Shown: positions 6,014 to 7,698 of the stretch, piece by piece
Position numbering within the stretch: the first letter of the stretch is position 1
How the letters are laid out: every line of letters starts with the position of its first letter
Source of the DNA: Clostridia bacterium
Lineage (GTDB): Bacteria; Bacillota; Clostridia; Christensenellales; CALWSW01
Direction of reading: 5' to 3'
Length of the DNA: 7,698 nucleotides
Assembly (NCBI GenBank): GCA_019421925.1
Contig: JAHZEH010000081.1
Span: 1-7,698, forward strand
Translations under genes and position numbers: made by a program
The notes under the pieces: generated by a model
What the model was told of the DNA's origin: nothing
Database searches by the model: none
What the model saw: the letters and a program-made list of their open reading frames with translations, nothing else

Positions 6014-7180
6014 TCAGTCCCCCTGGAAACTCAGGCGCACCTGTACAATCTCGCTGCGGCTGCCCAGCCGGAGCGGGAAGCCCCAGGCCCCCAGGCCCGA
6101 GCTGACCACCGCGTACATATCCTCAAATTTCCCCTCCCCATAGCTGATAGGGAAGACCGCATCGATGAGGAAAGCCACGGGCAGCACCTGCCCGGAATGG
6201 GTGTGGCCGGAGAGCTGGAGAGAGCCCCCCGCGCGGGCGGCCTCCTCCACGTCGCCCGGCTTGTGGTCCAGAAGGATGACGGGCAGTTCCTCCTGTTTGC
6301 CCTCCAGGATATCCGAGACGGATTTGCGCTTCTCATTGCGGAAAATGCCTGTGGAGTCGGTCCGTCCGGCGATGATAAACCCGTCCTCCACCGTCACGGC
6401 CTCGTCGCTCAGAACCCGTACGTTGGCCCGGCGGAAATAGTCCAGCGTGGCCTCCGCGATCCCCTCGTCCGCGTGGCCGTAGTCGTGGTTGCCAATGACA
6501 AAGTAACTCCCGTACCGGCTCTCAATCCTGGAAAACGCCGCACTGGCCGCCTCCTTGAGGGAGTCGGGAGTGGCCTCGTCAAAGATGTCCCCGCACAGGC
6601 AAACCACATCGGGCTCCAGCGCGTTGATCCTGTCCACCATGCGCGCCAGCCCCCGATAGCCCATGGTGGCCCCCAGGTGCAGGTCGGAGACCATGACCAC
6701 GTTCAGGCCGTCCAGCCCGCTCCCCCTCCCGTCCACCGCGATATCGTAGGGCTTGACCACAAAAATCTGAGTGTTGACCATCGCCAGGCCCGTCAGCAGG
6801 GCGGAGAGCAGAAATACCGTCAGCCCCCGGGCATAGCACCGGGCGAGAAAAGCCCTGAACCTCCCCCGCATGCGGAACAGGCGCACCAGCAGCCGGGCAA
6901 TGTCCGTCAGCCCAAAGAGCAGAAGGCCGTAGATCATCATGCCAATATAGAACGCGGACAGGATAGAGCACAGCCCTGAGAGCCAGGGAGCCAGATCGGC
7001 CGAGCGTTTCCAGAAAAAGGCGCCCACGCACAGAATGGCGGCCAGGGCGTAAAGGGAGGCAAAGAGCAGTTTATTGAGCTTTCTGCCCCTTCCCGCCCCG
7101 AGCAACACATAGAGCTTATGCGCCAAATAAAAACAGAACAGCGCCAAAATCGCCACATTTCCCGCCATCATCCACTGCAT
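6014..7180 (-). CDS. Membrane-anchored calcineurin-like metallophosphoesterase
   Basis: Predicted metal-dependent phosphoesterase of 388 residues, tethered to the membrane. Four hydrophobic segments fill the first 145 residues (about 5-27, 38-57, 66-98 and 120-142). The catalytic domain then shows the family motifs in order: DLHLG (D166, H168), GDIFD (D198), GNHDY (N231, H232), LLDHKP (H306) and GHTHSGQ (H326, H328), the usual ligands of a two-metal centre. The nearest named relatives are YkuE/YaeI-type enzymes, some of which act on lipid-linked phosphates; the substrate here is unknown. I chose the ATG at 7180 because AAGGAGA lies ten bases upstream. The frame stays open to 7276, but that 32-residue extension is polar, not hydrophobic, and has no ribosome binding site noted. 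The gene is preceded by an extended -10 and no terminator with a T-run follows it before the alaS promoter. Confidence 0.93.
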   Translation of the reverse strand: MQWMMAGNVAILALFCFYLAHKLYVLLGAGRGRKLNKLLFASLYALAAILCVGAFFWKRSADLAPWLSGLCSILSAFYIGMMIYGLLLFGLTDIARLLVRLFRMRGRFRAFLARCYARGLTVFLLSALLTGLAMVNTQIFVVKPYDIAVDGRGSGLDGLNVVMVSDLHLGATMGYRGLARMVDRINALEPDVVCLCGDIFDEATPDSLKEAASAAFSRIESRYGSYFVIGNHDYGHADEGIAEATLDYFRRANVRVLSDEAVTVEDGFIIAGRTDSTGIFRNEKRKSVSDILEGKQEELPVILLDHKPGDVEEAARAGGSLQLSGHTHSGQVLPVAFLIDAVFPISYGEGKFEDMYAVVSSGLGAWGFPLRLGSRSEIVQVRLSFQGD

Positions 7181-7243
7181 TGATCCGTTTTCTCCTTCTG
7201 CGCCGCTTCTTTCCGTGGCGCGGCCCCACGTCGTCTGTTCCCA

Positions 7244-7252
7244 ATCATAACA
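7244..7252 (-). promoter_or_regulatory. Possible extended -10 promoter of the metallophosphoesterase gene
   Basis: TGTTATGAT on the minus strand is an extended -10 (TGnTATGAT, five of six in the hexamer), about 64 bases before the chosen ATG. The region where a -35 would sit is a T-rich run without a good match, which extended -10 promoters tolerate. Confidence 0.5.
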
Positions 7253-7343
7253 CCATCTGCCCGGGAGAAAAAGCAATTTTCTCTTAAAATTCTCCTGCGG
7301 CCGCCTTTTTAACCACGGGTTTTGAAGGGCTCCAAACGCATCG

Positions 7344-7381
7344 AAACAAAAAGGGGGACGCCGTCTGAATGGCGGCGTCCC
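7344..7381 (-). terminator. Rho-independent terminator of the gene at 7428-7698
   Basis: On the minus strand GGGACGCCG (7381-7373) pairs perfectly with CGGCGTCCC (7363-7355) around a nine-base loop, followed by CC and TTTTTGTTT. It lies about 45 bases beyond the stop codon of the upstream minus-strand gene and separates it from the metallophosphoesterase. Confidence 0.88.
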
Positions 7382-7427
7382 GGGATAAGCGCCACAGACA
7401 GATCCCAGCGGACGGTTTCCTTACAGT

Positions 7428-7698
7428 TCAATTGATCTCAAACGTCTCTGTCAGGAAGGGCAGCCGGCTTCCCCATCCCTCCTCCCCCTCTCCGAAAGGG
7501 TATTGATACCAGACGGACCAGACGCCGCCGGCTCCCTCATGCAATTGGACATTCTTGGAGATACCGGTGCCGGCGTCGTCCCAGCCCCAGTCATTCCCAT
7601 CGCCGCCCATCTGAATATAGCCCTGCTCCATCAGCCCCGCCCCGGCGGACTCCAGCGTGGACCCGGCTTGATACTCGACCCCCAGGGCAGCCTGTTCG
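7428..7698 (-). CDS. Unrecognised protein, C-terminal 89 residues (starts beyond the right edge)
   Basis: The reading frame is open from the right edge to a TAA at 7428 and is followed by a clear terminator, which supports a real gene end. The visible part is rich in Gly, Trp, Tyr and acidic residues (GGDGNDWGWDDAGTGI, GVWSVWYQYPFG) with alternating polar and hydrophobic positions, as in a beta-rich domain. It has no membrane segment or motif I can name. A secreted or surface domain would fit the composition but is only a guess. The N-terminus, signal and start are outside the window. Confidence 0.6.
   Translation of the reverse strand, partial: EQAALGVEYQAGSTLESAGAGLMEQGYIQMGGDGNDWGWDDAGTGISKNVQLHEGAGGVWSVWYQYPFGEGEEGWGSRLPFLTETFEIN

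Noticed and set aside
5639..6979. 446-codon plus-strand open frame across the T-box and the metallophosphoesterase
   Set aside because: It overlaps a promoter, a T-box and a gene with intact catalytic motifs on the other strand.
7181..7276. N-terminal extension of the metallophosphoesterase to an ATG at 7276
   Set aside because: The extension is polar, precedes a better start with a strong ribosome binding site, and contains the extended -10 promoter element.

Overview
The window looks like chromosomal DNA from a GC-rich, low-oxygen Clostridia-type Firmicute, most likely a gut Oscillospirales relative (inference). Supporting signs are strong GGAGG-type ribosome binding sites, a T-box riboswitch in front of alaS, heavy GCC/CTG/CGG codon use, lipoprotein signal peptides, and an alanyl-tRNA synthetase of a short form without the C-terminal domain. 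No mobile element, CRISPR array, tRNA or rRNA was seen.

Layout. Positions 1-464 (minus) hold the N-terminal part of a lipoprotein serpin that runs off the left edge. It is divergent from a 638-residue extracellular flavoprotein reductase at 706-2622 (plus), which combines a lipoprotein signal, a fumarate-reductase-like FAD domain and a C-terminal FMN-binding domain with a covalent flavinylation motif. A MerR-family regulator follows at 2737-3627 (plus), after a terminator and its own promoter. A bidirectional hairpin then separates this block from a convergent minus-strand block: a short alaS (3852-5648) with a T-box leader and a full consensus promoter, a four-helix membrane metallophosphoesterase (6014-7180), and the C-terminal end of an unrecognised protein (7428-7698) that has its own terminator.

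How the parts fit. The most interesting unit is 557-3627. The reductase is preceded by a promoter with the hallmarks of MerR control: TTGACT and TACACT are separated by an over-long 19-bp spacer, over an imperfect dyad that starts in the -35 box. The only regulator nearby is a MerR protein with a large, non-canonical C-terminal domain. The leader between promoter and start codon carries a perfect 10-bp long-range inverted repeat. The reductase keeps the proton-donor arginine motif of fumarate reductases but lacks the histidine and the arginine that hold a dicarboxylate. The proposal (inference) is an inducible extracellular respiratory reductase for an unknown acceptor, with the MerR protein sensing the acceptor or a related small molecule.

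The remaining genes are mostly housekeeping. The alaS T-box shows antiterminator and terminator forms that exclude each other, as expected for control by uncharged tRNA-Ala.
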